The translations under genes and the position numbers were made by a program. Source: Acinetobacter brisouisimilis (GTDB lineage: Bacteria; Pseudomonadota; Gammaproteobacteria; Pseudomonadales; Moraxellaceae). From it: a stretch of DNA of 64,000 nt. Below are positions 36,739 through 45,365 of the stretch, in pieces (the stretch's first letter is position 1; each line of letters starts with the position of its first letter). The notes under the pieces are model-generated. The model had not been told where the DNA came from. It saw nothing but the letters and a program-made list of their open reading frames with translations, and ran no database searches. The DNA lies in the NCBI RefSeq assembly GCF_000368265.1, contig NZ_KB851219.1:2226484-2290483 (forward strand), written 5' to 3'.

Positions 36739-36992
36739 TTAAATAAATACGATCTGCATCTGGGTTGACGTTGCCTGATAGCCCACGACACCATGTAGCA
36801 GCATGCCTAGCACAGAATTAGCACATTAGTTACAGCAAACAGGCGGTGTGACTTGATTTTGCCCAGACCAGCATAAATCAGCCAGCGTAAGCAGTTTTCC
36901 AGACCACTTCTAGATGCAGCAATAATCCCGATAAACAAGGTCGCTTCTAACGTCGCCCTGAAAATGATTAATTCTGTTGCAAATATGGCCAA
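36739..36992 (-). pseudogene. Remnant of an FTR1-family iron permease
   Basis: The leftward frame from 36992 begins like FTR1 permeases: IIFRATLEATLFIGIIAASR is the first helix with the R-x-x-x-E-A metal motif. It jumps within 40 residues to LFAVTNVLIL, which resembles a middle helix of the family, then meets a stop (TAG). Directly after, in another frame (ending TAA at 36739), is VLGMLLHGVVGYQATSTQMQ, resembling the C-terminal helix. Family members have about 280 residues, so most of the gene is deleted and the rest is shifted. It lies between a cupredoxin gene and a barrel-protein gene in the same orientation. The assignment of the small fragments is by eye. Confidence 0.65.
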
Positions 36993-37000
36993 CCCTTTAA

Positions 37001-37345
37001 TTAATTGGCAACAACCGCACCAGTGGCCGTTTCAGGATTAAATTCGCCAAAAAATTCATAGCGACCTGGTTTTAACGGGCCAATGTAAATGACCGCATTG
37101 GTTCCAGCTGGAATGCGTTTTTCACGGCTCAAGGAATGGCTTTCAAACTCTTCAGGCGTGGCATCCTGATTACTTACATTCAATTTAACCCGCTGATTCG
37201 CTGCAACTTTAATTTCTGCAGGTTCAAAACGGTGATTTTTAATCACCAAAGACTGCTCTGCATCAGCAGCATGTACTTGCACCATACTTGCTGCTGAAAC
37301 AAGGACACCCAGAATCATTTGTTTTACAGAAAATTTCGTACGCAT
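37001..37345 (-). CDS. Periplasmic cupredoxin-like protein
   Basis: 114 residues from ATG 37345, which begins a signal peptide (MRTKFSVKQ...VQVHA); the longer frame to 37441 lacks such a start. The mature part, LVIKNHRFEPAEIKVAANQRVKLNVSN-type beta strands and a C-terminal GRYEFFGEFNPETATG loop, matches the cupredoxin_1 domain found with FTR1/Efe iron uptake systems. The canonical Cys copper ligand is missing, so if it binds metal it does so differently. It is 8 nt upstream of the FTR1 remnant, its likely former partner. Confidence 0.75.
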   Translation of the reverse strand: MRTKFSVKQMILGVLVSAASMVQVHAADAEQSLVIKNHRFEPAEIKVAANQRVKLNVSNQDATPEEFESHSLSREKRIPAGTNAVIYIGPLKPGRYEFFGEFNPETATGAVVAN

Positions 37346-37393
37346 TGGCGATACCTTGAACAATTGGATATGAAACATACCAGGATGGTCGCA

Positions 37394-37416
37394 ATAATAA
37401 ATGATAATTAATACGA
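37394..37416 (-). promoter_or_regulatory. Possible Fur-type operator
   Basis: An AATAATAAATGATAATTAAT stretch about 50-70 nt upstream of the cupredoxin start resembles overlapping Fur hexamers (GATAAT-like). AT-richness makes chance matches likely, so this is tentative, but an iron-linked gene downstream fits. Confidence 0.35.
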
Positions 37417-37597
37417 ATCGCAAGTGAGAATTCTTCACCATTTTCGATATGGGCTAGCGAGTCTGAAATAAAAGAGGTATTAAGCAGTACTGATGAGTTA
37501 TTGAATAAAATTTATCTTTGCGATTTAAATAATTAATTTTTAAAAAATTAAGCAGCAAAAATATAAGACTCACAGATTTTATTGTTATACATCCAGC

Positions 37598-37621
37598 GCC
37601 ATAAGATAAATATCTTATGGC
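37598..37621. repeat. 11-bp inverted repeat between cupredoxin and tRNA-Phe genes
   Basis: GCCATAAGATA / TATCTTATGGC separated by 2 nt. Perfect stem, followed on the plus strand by TTTT only. It may be an extra terminator or an operator. Confidence 0.6.
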
Positions 37622-37641
37622 TTTTAAATCATTGCCAAATA

Positions 37642-37672
37642 AAAAACCCCAAACTTTAAGTTTGGGGTTTTT
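37642..37672 (-). terminator. Terminator of tRNA-Phe
   Basis: A 13-bp stem AAAAACCCCAAAC / GTTTGGGGTTTTT with a 5-nt loop, 7 nt from the tRNA 3' end. It is symmetrical enough to act on both strands. Confidence 0.85.
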
Positions 37673-37678
37673 CGAATA

Positions 37679-37754
37679 TGGTGGCGGGACCCAGGATCGA
37701 ACTGGGGACACACGGATTTTCAATCCGTTGCTCTACCGACTGAGCTATCGCGCC
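37679..37754 (-). tRNA. tRNA-Phe (GAA)
   Basis: 76-nt cloverleaf with encoded CCA; anticodon loop TTGAAAA gives GAA; T-arm CCCAG/CTGGG pairs. The acceptor arms GGCGCGA and TCCCGCC leave a C5-C68 mismatch, which is unusual. Confidence 0.93.
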
Positions 37755-37837
37755 AATGTGGGCGTATTAAACACTTTAATGCATCAAGCGTCAAGGGTTT
37801 AATTTAAAAAAAATGATATTTGCATATTTTTCCAGCA

Positions 37838-38239
37838 CTATTTGAGTGTGCTTGGAATAAGAGGTAGTTTACCCAAATGCATCAGACAACGATGAATGGC
37901 TCCGCAACCTGGAATAAAATGCTCAACCTGCTTGTCCTGTTCCATCCGACAAACTTCAGCAACCAGTCGCTCGGCAACTCCGCGTCCACGGTTGGCAGGA
38001 TGTACCACGATATACTGCAAGGTACGTTCGTCCCCACTCCCCGTACACCAAATTGCACCAATAATACGGCTATTAAATTCTGCAGTATAAAGTAAGGTAT
38101 ACTGAGCAAGATTGTGTTCAAGTTGATCAATTGCATCTTGCCCGTCGCTAAATTCAGGGCTGGTATCGTATAAACGCTCAAGTTGATTGCGTATATCTTC
38201 ATCGGCAATCGAAGTATAGGCATGTACGGTAATAGGCAT
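37838..38239 (-). CDS. GNAT-family acetyltransferase, possibly PanZ-like
   Basis: 133-residue single-domain GNAT protein. The acetyl-CoA-binding loop is visible as [15 protein letters not shown], preceded by the beta4 strand LQYIVV. The N-terminal [13 protein letters not shown] and small size recall PanZ (PanM), which matures and senses acetyl-CoA for aspartate decarboxylase PanD, but I cannot separate this from other small GNAT enzymes. It is divergent from hisB with about 90 nt between them. Confidence 0.7.
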   Translation of the reverse strand: MPITVHAYTSIADEDIRNQLERLYDTSPEFSDGQDAIDQLEHNLAQYTLLYTAEFNSRIIGAIWCTGSGDERTLQYIVVHPANRGRGVAERLVAEVCRMEQDKQVEHFIPGCGAIHRCLMHLGKLPLIPSTLK

Positions 38240-38328
38240 TGATTAACCCTCCTGAGCAAATTAATATGCTGTGTTCAGTATCACAGCTATTTTTATCGCA
38301 AAATTTGACGTTTTTGAGGAATGTGTCT

Positions 38329-38922
38329 ATGACGCAACGTATCAGTGAAGTGGTCAGAAATACCAACGAAACCAAAATTCGAGTTCGGGTTAACCTCGAT
38401 GGTACGGGTCAGGGCACATTAAATACTGGAATTCCCTTTTTAGACCATATGATTGATCAAATCAAGCGGCATGGTCTATTTGACATCGACATCCATTGCG
38501 ATGGCGATCTGGAAATTGATGATCACCATACGGTTGAAGATTGTGGCATTACGCTCGGTCAGGCATTTGCTCAGGCACTTGGCAGCAAAAAAGGCATTCG
38601 CCGTTATGGACATTTCTATGCGCCGCTAGATGAATCCTTGTCACGAGTTGTGGTCGATATTTCGGGTCGTCCAGGATTGTTTATGGACATTCCATTTACC
38701 CGTGCGCGTATTGGCACCTTCGATGTCGATTTATTCTCGGAATTTTTCCAAGGTTTTGTCAATCACGCATTGATGACCCTGCACATTGACAATCTGAAAG
38801 GCAAAAACAGCCACCACCAGATTGAGAGCGTATTTAAAGCCTTTGCACGTGCATTACGTATGGCATGTGAAGTTGATCCGCGCGCTGCTGACAGCATTGC
38901 CTCAACCAAAGGGAGCCTGTAA
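38329..38922 (+). CDS. hisB: Imidazoleglycerol-phosphate dehydratase HisB
   Basis: Catalyses the sixth step of histidine synthesis. 197 residues: monofunctional, without the HisN phosphatase domain fused in E. coli. The Mn-binding motifs are [11 protein letters not shown] and [18 protein letters not shown], with [13 protein letters not shown] near the start. ATG 38329 has GAGGA 8 nt upstream; an extension to 38239 has no support. The stop codon overlaps the hisH ATG (TAATG). Confidence 0.96.
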   Translation: MTQRISEVVRNTNETKIRVRVNLDGTGQGTLNTGIPFLDHMIDQIKRHGLFDIDIHCDGDLEIDDHHTVEDCGITLGQAFAQALGSKKGIRRYGHFYAPLDESLSRVVVDISGRPGLFMDIPFTRARIGTFDVDLFSEFFQGFVNHALMTLHIDNLKGKNSHHQIESVFKAFARALRMACEVDPRAADSIASTKGSL

Positions 38923-39539
38923 TGACCCGTATTGCTTTACTTGATTATGGCATGGGCAACCTGCACTCGGCGGCAAAAGCACTCGAGCATGTCGGGGCAA
39001 CAGTTGATGTCACCAACGATCCAAAGCTGATTGCAAAAGCCGATAAAATCGTGTTTCCAGGTGTTGGGGCAATGCGTGACTGTATTCAAGGTATACGCGA
39101 AGCAGGCATTGATGAAGTGATTCGCAACGCAGCATTTAACAAACCTGTCTTGGCAATTTGTGTCGGCATGCAGGCTTTATTGGAAAGTTCTGAAGAAAAT
39201 GGTGGCAGTGAAGCACTCGGTATTTTTGAAGGTGTAGTCAAACACTTTCCACATTTTGAAGGCTTAAAAGTACCACACATGGGCTGGAATCAAGTTCATC
39301 AGCTTGACCCAAGCCACCCAATGTGGAACAACATCGAACAAGATGCACGCTTCTACTTTGTACACAGTTACTATGTTGAACCCAAAGATCAAGCCGTGGT
39401 TGCTGCAACTTGTGATTATGGTATTGAATTCTGTACCGCGATTTTAAAAGACAATCTGTTTGCTACACAGTTCCACCCTGAAAAGAGCCATACAGCAGGT
39501 CTGCAATTACTGAAAAACTTTGTGGAATGGGATATTTAA
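38922..39539 (+). CDS. hisH: Imidazole glycerol phosphate synthase subunit HisH
   Basis: Glutamine amidotransferase subunit that supplies ammonia to HisF. Catalytic triad visible: C80 in AICVGMQ, H185 and E187 in QFHPEKS. 205 residues, usual length. Translationally coupled to hisB; a strong terminator follows. Its partner hisF lies 3.6 kb downstream in a separate unit. Confidence 0.96.
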   Translation: MTRIALLDYGMGNLHSAAKALEHVGATVDVTNDPKLIAKADKIVFPGVGAMRDCIQGIREAGIDEVIRNAAFNKPVLAICVGMQALLESSEENGGSEALGIFEGVVKHFPHFEGLKVPHMGWNQVHQLDPSHPMWNNIEQDARFYFVHSYYVEPKDQAVVAATCDYGIEFCTAILKDNLFATQFHPEKSHTAGLQLLKNFVEWDI

Positions 39540-39558
39540 CCCTTTCATCAAGCAGATC

Positions 39559-39590
39559 AATCGACCTATAGTGTATAGGTCGATTTTTTT
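39559..39590 (+). terminator. Terminator after hisBH
   Basis: A 12-bp perfect stem, AATCGACCTATA with its complement, 3-nt loop, T7 tail. Confidence 0.9.
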
Positions 39591-39600
39591 GTCATCCTAC

Positions 39601-40191
39601 ATGTCTATAGACAAAACTACACTGAGCCAACTTCCTGCTTTTCAGGGTTTAGATGCCCAGCAGATTATTGATGTTCATCAACCTGAACATTTTGAGCTGT
39701 TTGAGCAACAGACCCAGCATGTTCAAGCTGTTGGTTTTGATACAGAAAGCAAACCCACTTTTCAAAAAGGTGAAACTCAAACTGGGCCACATCTGATCCA
39801 GATCGCCACTGAACATTACGCATTTTTATTTTCATACCATCAGTTCCAGCATCCTGCCCTGCAACAGCTTCTTGCCAACCCTGATATTTTAAAAGTAGGT
39901 TTCGGCCTGAAAAATGATCGCAAACTGCTACACAAACATCAGTTACAGCTTGAGGGAATGTTTGATCTGTCACACCAGTTCAAATCCTTTGGGTATCGCA
40001 ATCAGGTCGGGATTCAAACTGCGGTTGCACTGTTATTGCAGCAATATCTCCCAAAGTCGAAGCGCGTTAGATTATCCAACTGGAGCCAGCAGCCACTTTC
40101 GGCCATGCAACGTGCTTATGCTGTCAATGATGCCTATGCCAGCCTGAAAATCTATCTAGCGTTACAGCAAGAAAAGCTAAAATCCAAGTGA
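39601..40191 (+). CDS. DEDDy-type 3'-5' exonuclease domain protein
   Basis: 196-residue RNase D/WRN-like exonuclease. Catalytic residues: D47 and E49 (GFDTES), a D in GLKNDRKLL, and YAVNDAYASL with the Tyr-x3-Asp pattern of the DEDDy class. No HRDC or other domain is present, so it is a minimal exonuclease whose substrate (RNA or DNA) is unknown. ATG 39601 lies right after the hisBH terminator with no clear Shine-Dalgarno, so it may be translated from a short-leader transcript or by read-through. Confidence 0.78.
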   Translation: MSIDKTTLSQLPAFQGLDAQQIIDVHQPEHFELFEQQTQHVQAVGFDTESKPTFQKGETQTGPHLIQIATEHYAFLFSYHQFQHPALQQLLANPDILKVGFGLKNDRKLLHKHQLQLEGMFDLSHQFKSFGYRNQVGIQTAVALLLQQYLPKSKRVRLSNWSQQPLSAMQRAYAVNDAYASLKIYLALQQEKLKSK

Positions 40192-40271
40192 TTAAAGATT
40201 AATGATTTAAAAATAGTTTGCTAAGATAAATCCCATTATTCTCTGATTGTAATTTTAATAAGGTGCATAGC

Positions 40272-41003
40272 ATGCTCATCATCCCAGCAATTGACCTTAA
40301 AGATGGTAAATGTGTCCGCTTGAAACAAGGACGCATGGAAGACGATACCGTTTTCTCTGACGATCCAGTAGCAACCGCAACACATTGGGTCAATGAAGGT
40401 GCACGTCGTTTACACTTAGTCGACTTAAATGGTGCTTTTGCAGGTACACCGATTCATAAAGGCGTGGTTGAAGCGATTGCCAAAGCACATCCAGATTTAC
40501 CAATCCAGATCGGTGGCGGGATTCGTTCTTTTGAAACCATCGAACATTATTTAGAAGCTGGGGTTTCTTTTGTGATTATTGGCACAAAAGCAGCGAAAGA
40601 GCCTGAATTTGTTGAAGAAGCCTGCAAGAAATTTGCTGGACATATCATTGTCGGTATCGATGCCAAAGAAGGCTATGTGGCAACCGATGGCTGGGCAAAT
40701 GTGCTTGACCTTAAAGCAACTGATTTGGCAAAACGCTTTGCAGATGCGGGTGTATCTAGCATTGTTTATACTGACATTGCGCGTGATGGCATGATGCAAG
40801 GTGTCAATGTTGAACAAACTGTGGCTTTGGCAGACTACTGTGGTTTACCGATTATCGCCTCTGGTGGTGTAACTGACCTTGAAGATGTGCGTGCATTAAA
40901 AGGCAAAACAGGGATTTTAGGTGCAATTACAGGTCGTGCGATTTATGAAGGCACACTGAACCTGCGCGATGCCCAAATCCTGCTCGATGAAGATAAAATC
41001 TAA
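40272..41003 (+). CDS. hisA: Phosphoribosylformimino-5-aminoimidazole carboxamide ribotide isomerase HisA
   Basis: TIM-barrel isomerase of histidine synthesis, 243 residues. Catalytic D8 in [15 protein letters not shown] and D near 130 in [12 protein letters not shown]; phosphate-binding GGGIRS and ASGGV loops present. ATG 40272 with AAGG upstream is preferred to an in-frame GTG at 40263. It ends in a strong terminator. Confidence 0.96.
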   Translation: MLIIPAIDLKDGKCVRLKQGRMEDDTVFSDDPVATATHWVNEGARRLHLVDLNGAFAGTPIHKGVVEAIAKAHPDLPIQIGGGIRSFETIEHYLEAGVSFVIIGTKAAKEPEFVEEACKKFAGHIIVGIDAKEGYVATDGWANVLDLKATDLAKRFADAGVSSIVYTDIARDGMMQGVNVEQTVALADYCGLPIIASGGVTDLEDVRALKGKTGILGAITGRAIYEGTLNLRDAQILLDEDKI

Positions 41004-41019
41004 TTCTTCACAAGCCCAT

Positions 41020-41047
41020 AAAAAAGAGCTCATCAGAGCTCTTTTTT
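41020..41047. terminator. Bidirectional terminator between hisA and a membrane-protein gene
   Basis: A 12-bp stem AAAAAAGAGCTC / GAGCTCTTTTTT with an ATCA loop; it reaches the stop codon of the convergent gene. Confidence 0.9.
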
Positions 41048-41441
41048 AGTCTGCATACATGGGTTGCTCATCATTCAGTGCAATCACGCCACGTATCACC
41101 CGATAGACAATCCAGATCCATGAAACGGTTGCGACCAGCCCCCAAAAGATAAACGCTGTCAGTAATGTACCAATAAAAACATTGGGTTGATCAAAACTAA
41201 AGAACAAATAGCCAAATGGCAGCACACCGACGACATTCCAAACCAGATACCACCAGACTGTGCGGATTTGCCAGGTAAAATGACTGGCATAAATCGTCCC
41301 CTGCATTGCATCACGCTTCACATAATTTACAATCAGCGCCACAACTGCCAAAACTCCAGCAGAGAACATCGCAAAGCCATATAACACATACAACAGCAAA
41401 GTCAGATTTCTTTTTGGCTGCAACTCAGCTTCAACGTACAT
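41046..41441 (-). CDS. Small membrane protein, DUF4870-like
   Basis: 131 residues with three hydrophobic helices (about 15-38, 62-82, 88-112), N-terminus acidic and C-terminus soluble. Arrangement and motifs such as YASHFTWQIRT resemble small uncharacterised membrane proteins of the DUF4870 group; function unknown. Last of three leftward genes (thrB, CSD-DUF1294 gene, this one) with gaps of 3 and 15 nt. Confidence 0.7.
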   Translation of the reverse strand: MYVEAELQPKRNLTLLLYVLYGFAMFSAGVLAVVALIVNYVKRDAMQGTIYASHFTWQIRTVWWYLVWNVVGVLPFGYLFFSFDQPNVFIGTLLTAFIFWGLVATVSWIWIVYRVIRGVIALNDEQPMYAD

Positions 41442-41456
41442 TCCTTTCTCCCCGAT

Positions 41457-42080
41457 CTAGTGCATGAACTTCGGCAACAGTGCAATCAATGCACATAACA
41501 GCATGATATTCAGCACAATCGTAGCAAAATAAATTTGACGGAAAGGTTGCTTTTGGGTTTTATGACGTAACTTTTGTTGTGCAAACCACGCCGCAGGCCA
41601 TCCTCCGAGCAATGAAAGTAAGTGTAAGGTTTGCTCAGGCACACGGCGTTGGTTTTGCTGTGCGGCACTTTTATCTTGAGTATATTGCCAGTAGCACAAG
41701 GCATTGATCAGCAAGCTATACAGCAGCAACCAGCTTGGTAAAGCCCGAAGTCCGATCGCCACCAGCAAAAACAGAACATATACTCCGATAACTATCGCAA
41801 TCGGGTGAAGTGATGAATGTGGTTTAGACACCAACTGACTGGTTTGACGGGTATTTTTTGTCTGACTTGCCTTGAGATAAACCACCTGCTTGGCACGAAA
41901 ACGCCCACGCTCATCTACAATGACCACGTAATCAAGAGCGCAGCCAACGATCGGTCGAGGGCCACGCTGGGCAAAATCTTTAATATGCAAAAAGACTCGT
42001 GCTTTGCTTAAATCATCAGGTTGAATAAATCCGTAACCCTGATCATCGAACCATTCCACTAAGCGCCCTTGATCACGCAT
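41457..42080 (-). CDS. Cold-shock-domain / DUF1294 membrane protein
   Basis: 207 residues. The N-terminal 65 form a cold-shock-like OB fold (GRLVEWFDDQGYGFIQPDD, VFLHIKDF), expected to bind RNA or single-stranded DNA. The C-terminal half has hydrophobic helices and the DUF1294 pattern (LLSLLGGWPAAWFAQQKLRHKTQKQPFR). The two-domain arrangement is known among proteobacteria but its role is not. It starts 3 nt after thrB ends. Confidence 0.82.
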   Translation of the reverse strand: MRDQGRLVEWFDDQGYGFIQPDDLSKARVFLHIKDFAQRGPRPIVGCALDYVVIVDERGRFRAKQVVYLKASQTKNTRQTSQLVSKPHSSLHPIAIVIGVYVLFLLVAIGLRALPSWLLLYSLLINALCYWQYTQDKSAAQQNQRRVPEQTLHLLSLLGGWPAAWFAQQKLRHKTQKQPFRQIYFATIVLNIMLLCALIALLPKFMH

Positions 42081-42083
42081 TTT

Positions 42084-43040
42084 TTATTTTTCTCCAGACA
42101 CGAGACTTAAGCGCTGCTGTAGCATGGCACGCATTTCATTTGGGTTCTTGCAATGCACATCTTCACCGCCACGCCCCTGCTCGGCATTGAGACGTGCCAC
42201 ATTTAAACGTAGGAACCAGAAACGGCAGGCTGCCATGGCCAAATACACATTTAAGCAGGCTTGTTCATCGGCAGTCAGTGCACGAATCTGTTGATACGCA
42301 TCTAAATAGGCTTGTAATTTATCCGCGTCCAACTCCACATTTGGGAACTGGCTACAAAAATCATTAATGGTAATCGCAACGTCAAACAGCAATTCATCAA
42401 AATTCAGTTCAAAGAAATCCAAGATTCCTTTTAATTCATCGCCTTCAAATAAGGTGTTGTCACGGAACAAGTCTGAATGTACCCAGCCTTTTGGACGTTG
42501 CGGATACTGTGCCTGATATTCGGCAAATACCGCATAGACATGTTCCATCAGTGCGGCATCTTCTGCGGACATATTGTTTTTTAGGCTTTGCCCAATCGCT
42601 GTCCAGTAGACATGATCACGGCTATGACTGCGCGTCAGTGGAAAATCTTGTAGTGCAACATGCAGCTTCGCCTGTGCTGTAGCAATTTCAGCGACTTGTG
42701 CCGTGGTTGTCGTTTCAGGATGTTCACCCCAAACCCGTGGTGCAACTTGTGCAGGTTTACCCACAATATAATGAATCGCACGATCATGATGAATCAGCGG
42801 TGCAGCGACAGGAACACCGTGTGCAGCCAACTGTTGCAGGACAGGAACCAGTTCCCCTGCACTTTGTTCTGTTTCATTTTCAAAGACGGTCAAAACAAAC
42901 TGTTTCTGATCTTGGGTGACAATAAAATAGTTGGTGTTTTGAATACCCCCTTGAATCGGAATGAGTTCAACCACCTCCAATCCATAGGCCTCAGAAAACT
43001 GCTGAACTTCATCTAAACTCAAAGGAGTGTAAACCGACAT
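42084..43040 (-). CDS. thrB: Homoserine kinase (ThrB, APH-fold type)
   Basis: Phosphorylates homoserine in threonine synthesis. 318 residues of the aminoglycoside-phosphotransferase-like fold used by pseudomonads and Acinetobacter, not the GHMP type of E. coli. The Brenner-like catalytic motif is WVHSDLFRDNTLF and the metal motif LKGILDFFELNFDELLFDVAITIND. ATG 43040 (MSVYTPLS) has AGG 8 nt upstream; an in-frame extension to 43085 would run into the hisF side. Confidence 0.9.
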   Translation of the reverse strand: MSVYTPLSLDEVQQFSEAYGLEVVELIPIQGGIQNTNYFIVTQDQKQFVLTVFENETEQSAGELVPVLQQLAAHGVPVAAPLIHHDRAIHYIVGKPAQVAPRVWGEHPETTTTAQVAEIATAQAKLHVALQDFPLTRSHSRDHVYWTAIGQSLKNNMSAEDAALMEHVYAVFAEYQAQYPQRPKGWVHSDLFRDNTLFEGDELKGILDFFELNFDELLFDVAITINDFCSQFPNVELDADKLQAYLDAYQQIRALTADEQACLNVYLAMAACRFWFLRLNVARLNAEQGRGGEDVHCKNPNEMRAMLQQRLSLVSGEK

Positions 43041-43152
43041 AGAAAACCTGCGTGAAACAAAATAAGTTTGGTAGAATGTGCGCATAGTTTACCAAGATGT
43101 CACCCATCCTCGGGAACTTTCTTTCCATAGACCGATACATTTGGATGTCACA

Positions 43153-43911
43153 ATGCTTGCAAAACGTATTATTCCGTGCCTTGACGTTGATAATGGCCGC
43201 GTAGTGAAAGGCGTACAATTTTTAGATATTCGTGATGCAGGTGATCCTGTTGAAGTTGCACGCCGTTATAACGAACAAGGTGCCGATGAAATCACCTTTC
43301 TCGACATTACTGCAACCCATCATGGACGTGACACCACGTATCGTACTGTAGAACGCATGGCAGAAAGTGTTTTTGTTCCTCTAACTGTTGGTGGTGGCGT
43401 ACGTAAAGTTGAAGATATCCGCCTCCTCCTGAATGCAGGTGCAGATAAAGTCAGCATTAACTCTGCTGCGGTATTTAACCCTGAATTTGTTCAGGAAGCC
43501 TCACAGCGTTTTGGCGCACAATGTATTGTGGTTGCGATTGATGCCAAGAAAACGGGCGAGAATAAATGGGAAATTTTCACCCATGGTGGCCGTAAACCAA
43601 CAGGGATTGATGCCATTGAATGGGCGGTTAAAATGGCAGACTATGGTGCAGGTGAATTACTGATTACCAGTATGGATGCCGATGGGACCAAGGCAGGTTA
43701 TGACCTTGCTTTAATGCGTGCGATTAATGACCGCGTGACGATTCCAACCATTGCTTCTGGTGGTGTCGGCACCTTACAGCATTTGGCTGACGGGATTCTA
43801 AAAGGTGGCGCAGACGCAGTTTTGGCTGCCAGTATTTTCCACTTTGGTCAGCATACTATTCCAGAAGCCAAACAATTCTTGGCAGCACAAGGCATTGAAA
43901 TGCGTTTGTAA
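43153..43911 (+). CDS. hisF: Imidazole glycerol phosphate synthase subunit HisF
   Basis: Cyclase subunit, TIM barrel, 252 residues. Catalytic D11 ([15 protein letters not shown]) and D in [12 protein letters not shown]; phosphate loops GGGVRK and ASGGVGT. ATG 43153 matches the family start; the frame upstream is open but shows no homology. Ribosome-binding site weak (GGAT). Divergent from thrB. Confidence 0.96.
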   Translation: MLAKRIIPCLDVDNGRVVKGVQFLDIRDAGDPVEVARRYNEQGADEITFLDITATHHGRDTTYRTVERMAESVFVPLTVGGGVRKVEDIRLLLNAGADKVSINSAAVFNPEFVQEASQRFGAQCIVVAIDAKKTGENKWEIFTHGGRKPTGIDAIEWAVKMADYGAGELLITSMDADGTKAGYDLALMRAINDRVTIPTIASGGVGTLQHLADGILKGGADAVLAASIFHFGQHTIPEAKQFLAAQGIEMRL

Positions 43912-43936
43912 GCTAATAATTTTTATTAAAGATTTT

Positions 43937-43966
43937 AAAAAGATGACTCTATGTCATCTTTTTATT
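43937..43966 (+). terminator. Terminator of hisF
   Basis: An 11-bp stem AAAAAGATGAC / GTCATCTTTTT with a 5-nt loop, T-rich tail. Confidence 0.85.
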
Positions 43967-44068
43967 TGACCAAAAATAAAAAAATGAATTTTATATTGAT
44001 AAAATGTATATTTTTTGTAAAATAAAAATTCAAAATTAATAACAAGTTAAACTAACTAAAGGTTAACA

Positions 44069-44842
44069 ATGAAAAAATTTACATTATCAGTCATCGCACT
44101 CTCTTGTTTTTCTGCTAGCGTTTCTAGCCATGCCGTGACTCTGGCTGAATCTGCTTACGTTTCAGCTAAATTTGGCGTAAGTTCAGTTTCTAACTACGAT
44201 AATAAATCTTCTTTTACTTATAAGACCCTTGCAACCTCTAAAAGTGAAACCAGCTCTGTCAAATTAAGTGATGATAGCAAAACAGTTTTCACTGGCAACA
44301 TTGCTTATGGTGTTAATTTTGCTCCCGCATATAACGTACCAGTACGTTTAGAAGTAGAATATGCCTATCACGATAAAGCTGCACTTCACTCGTCTGCGTC
44401 TGGTTCACCTGTTCTATCTGTAGGCAGCTTGAATATTGATAACATTAACTATAAGCATGACCTGACCTTACAAAGCTATATGCTCAACGGTTATTATGAC
44501 TTTACAAACCATTCGCGTTTTACACCATACCTTTCAGCAGGTGTTGGTTTAGCACATACTAAATTAAAGACAGGTGCTGTGCTTACTAGTAGCACAGCAA
44601 TTATTGAAGATGGTATCGGTTCAAACACAAAATCACATATCGCATTGGGCGTGGGAGCTGGGTTTGCGTATGAAATCAGCCCTAAACTTCATTTAGATCT
44701 AGGTTACCGCTATCTCAATGGTGGTAATGTTACCAACAGACTTCACTATATTAACAAAAGCACTTCTGACACTGTCGAAGTAGAAAATAAAGTAAAAATC
44801 GATGCTCATGACGTGACTCTAGGTCTACGTTACGCATTCTAA
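44069..44842 (+). CDS. Opacity-type outer-membrane beta-barrel protein
   Basis: 257 residues with signal peptide (MKKFTLSVIALSC...SSHA) and an [17 protein letters not shown] barrel ending GLRYAF, with terminal Phe. The FTPYLSAGVGLAHTKL and LHLDLGYRYLNGG segments match the OmpA/Opa-like eight-strand barrel family (OMP_b-brl). No periplasmic peptidoglycan-binding domain. ATG has AAGG 7 nt upstream. Function may be adhesion or envelope integrity, but this is not shown by the sequence. Monocistronic. Confidence 0.78.
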   Translation: MKKFTLSVIALSCFSASVSSHAVTLAESAYVSAKFGVSSVSNYDNKSSFTYKTLATSKSETSSVKLSDDSKTVFTGNIAYGVNFAPAYNVPVRLEVEYAYHDKAALHSSASGSPVLSVGSLNIDNINYKHDLTLQSYMLNGYYDFTNHSRFTPYLSAGVGLAHTKLKTGAVLTSSTAIIEDGIGSNTKSHIALGVGAGFAYEISPKLHLDLGYRYLNGGNVTNRLHYINKSTSDTVEVENKVKIDAHDVTLGLRYAF

Positions 44843-44855
44843 GATTTTAAAATTC

Positions 44856-44888
44856 AATAAAGAGGGCTTATGCCCTCTTTATTTTTTT
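44856..44888 (+). terminator. Terminator of the barrel-protein gene
   Basis: A 12-bp stem AATAAAGAGGGC / GCCCTCTTTATT, TTAT loop, T-run. Confidence 0.9.
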
Positions 44889-44916
44889 CATATCAATCAA
44901 TTGTTCATTTTTTGGC

Positions 44917-44944
44917 TTGACCTTTTACCCAAATCCAGTAAAAT
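44917..44944 (+). promoter_or_regulatory. Promoter of tRNA-Thr
   Basis: TTGACC (44917-44922), 16-nt spacer, TAAAAT (44939-44944), 12 nt before the tRNA. Confidence 0.7.
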
Positions 44945-44956
44945 TCTCGCCACGTT

Positions 44957-45032
<76 letters not shown>

Positions 45033-45046
45033 TCAAATTCTAAAAT

Positions 45047-45074
45047 CCCCAAGTTTTTACTTGGGGCTTTTTTT
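45047..45074 (+). terminator. Terminator of tRNA-Thr
   Basis: An 8-bp stem CCCCAAGT / ACTTGGGG with a 4-nt T loop and a T7 tail. Confidence 0.9.
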
Positions 45075-45365
45075 ATGCAATTAAAATCAGTTGTTAAATT
45101 GTGATTTGGCTGGAAGCATTTAAAATCCCACCTAATGGATCAAATCCAATCACGGCGATACTGCCTCAAAGATTTATGTTGGCACTTTGCATTATTTTTG
45201 CTTGAGAGCTAAATTTTATTGTGATTCAAATGAGAGTTGTAAAAGCTTTCCTTTTGCTCTTGGCTAGATCATCTTTTATTGCCATGGTATTTTCTGCACT
45301 ATTTTTTTAATCGTTCACACGTATCCAGTAAAATGATGACTAAATAGCGTCATCATCACCCAGAA
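45075..45365. other. Gene-free region between tRNA-Thr and a methyltransferase gene
   Basis: About 290 bases (330 from the tRNA end) with no credible frame, RNA gene or repeat. It is the convergent space at the 3' ends of both neighbours. Confidence 0.5.
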
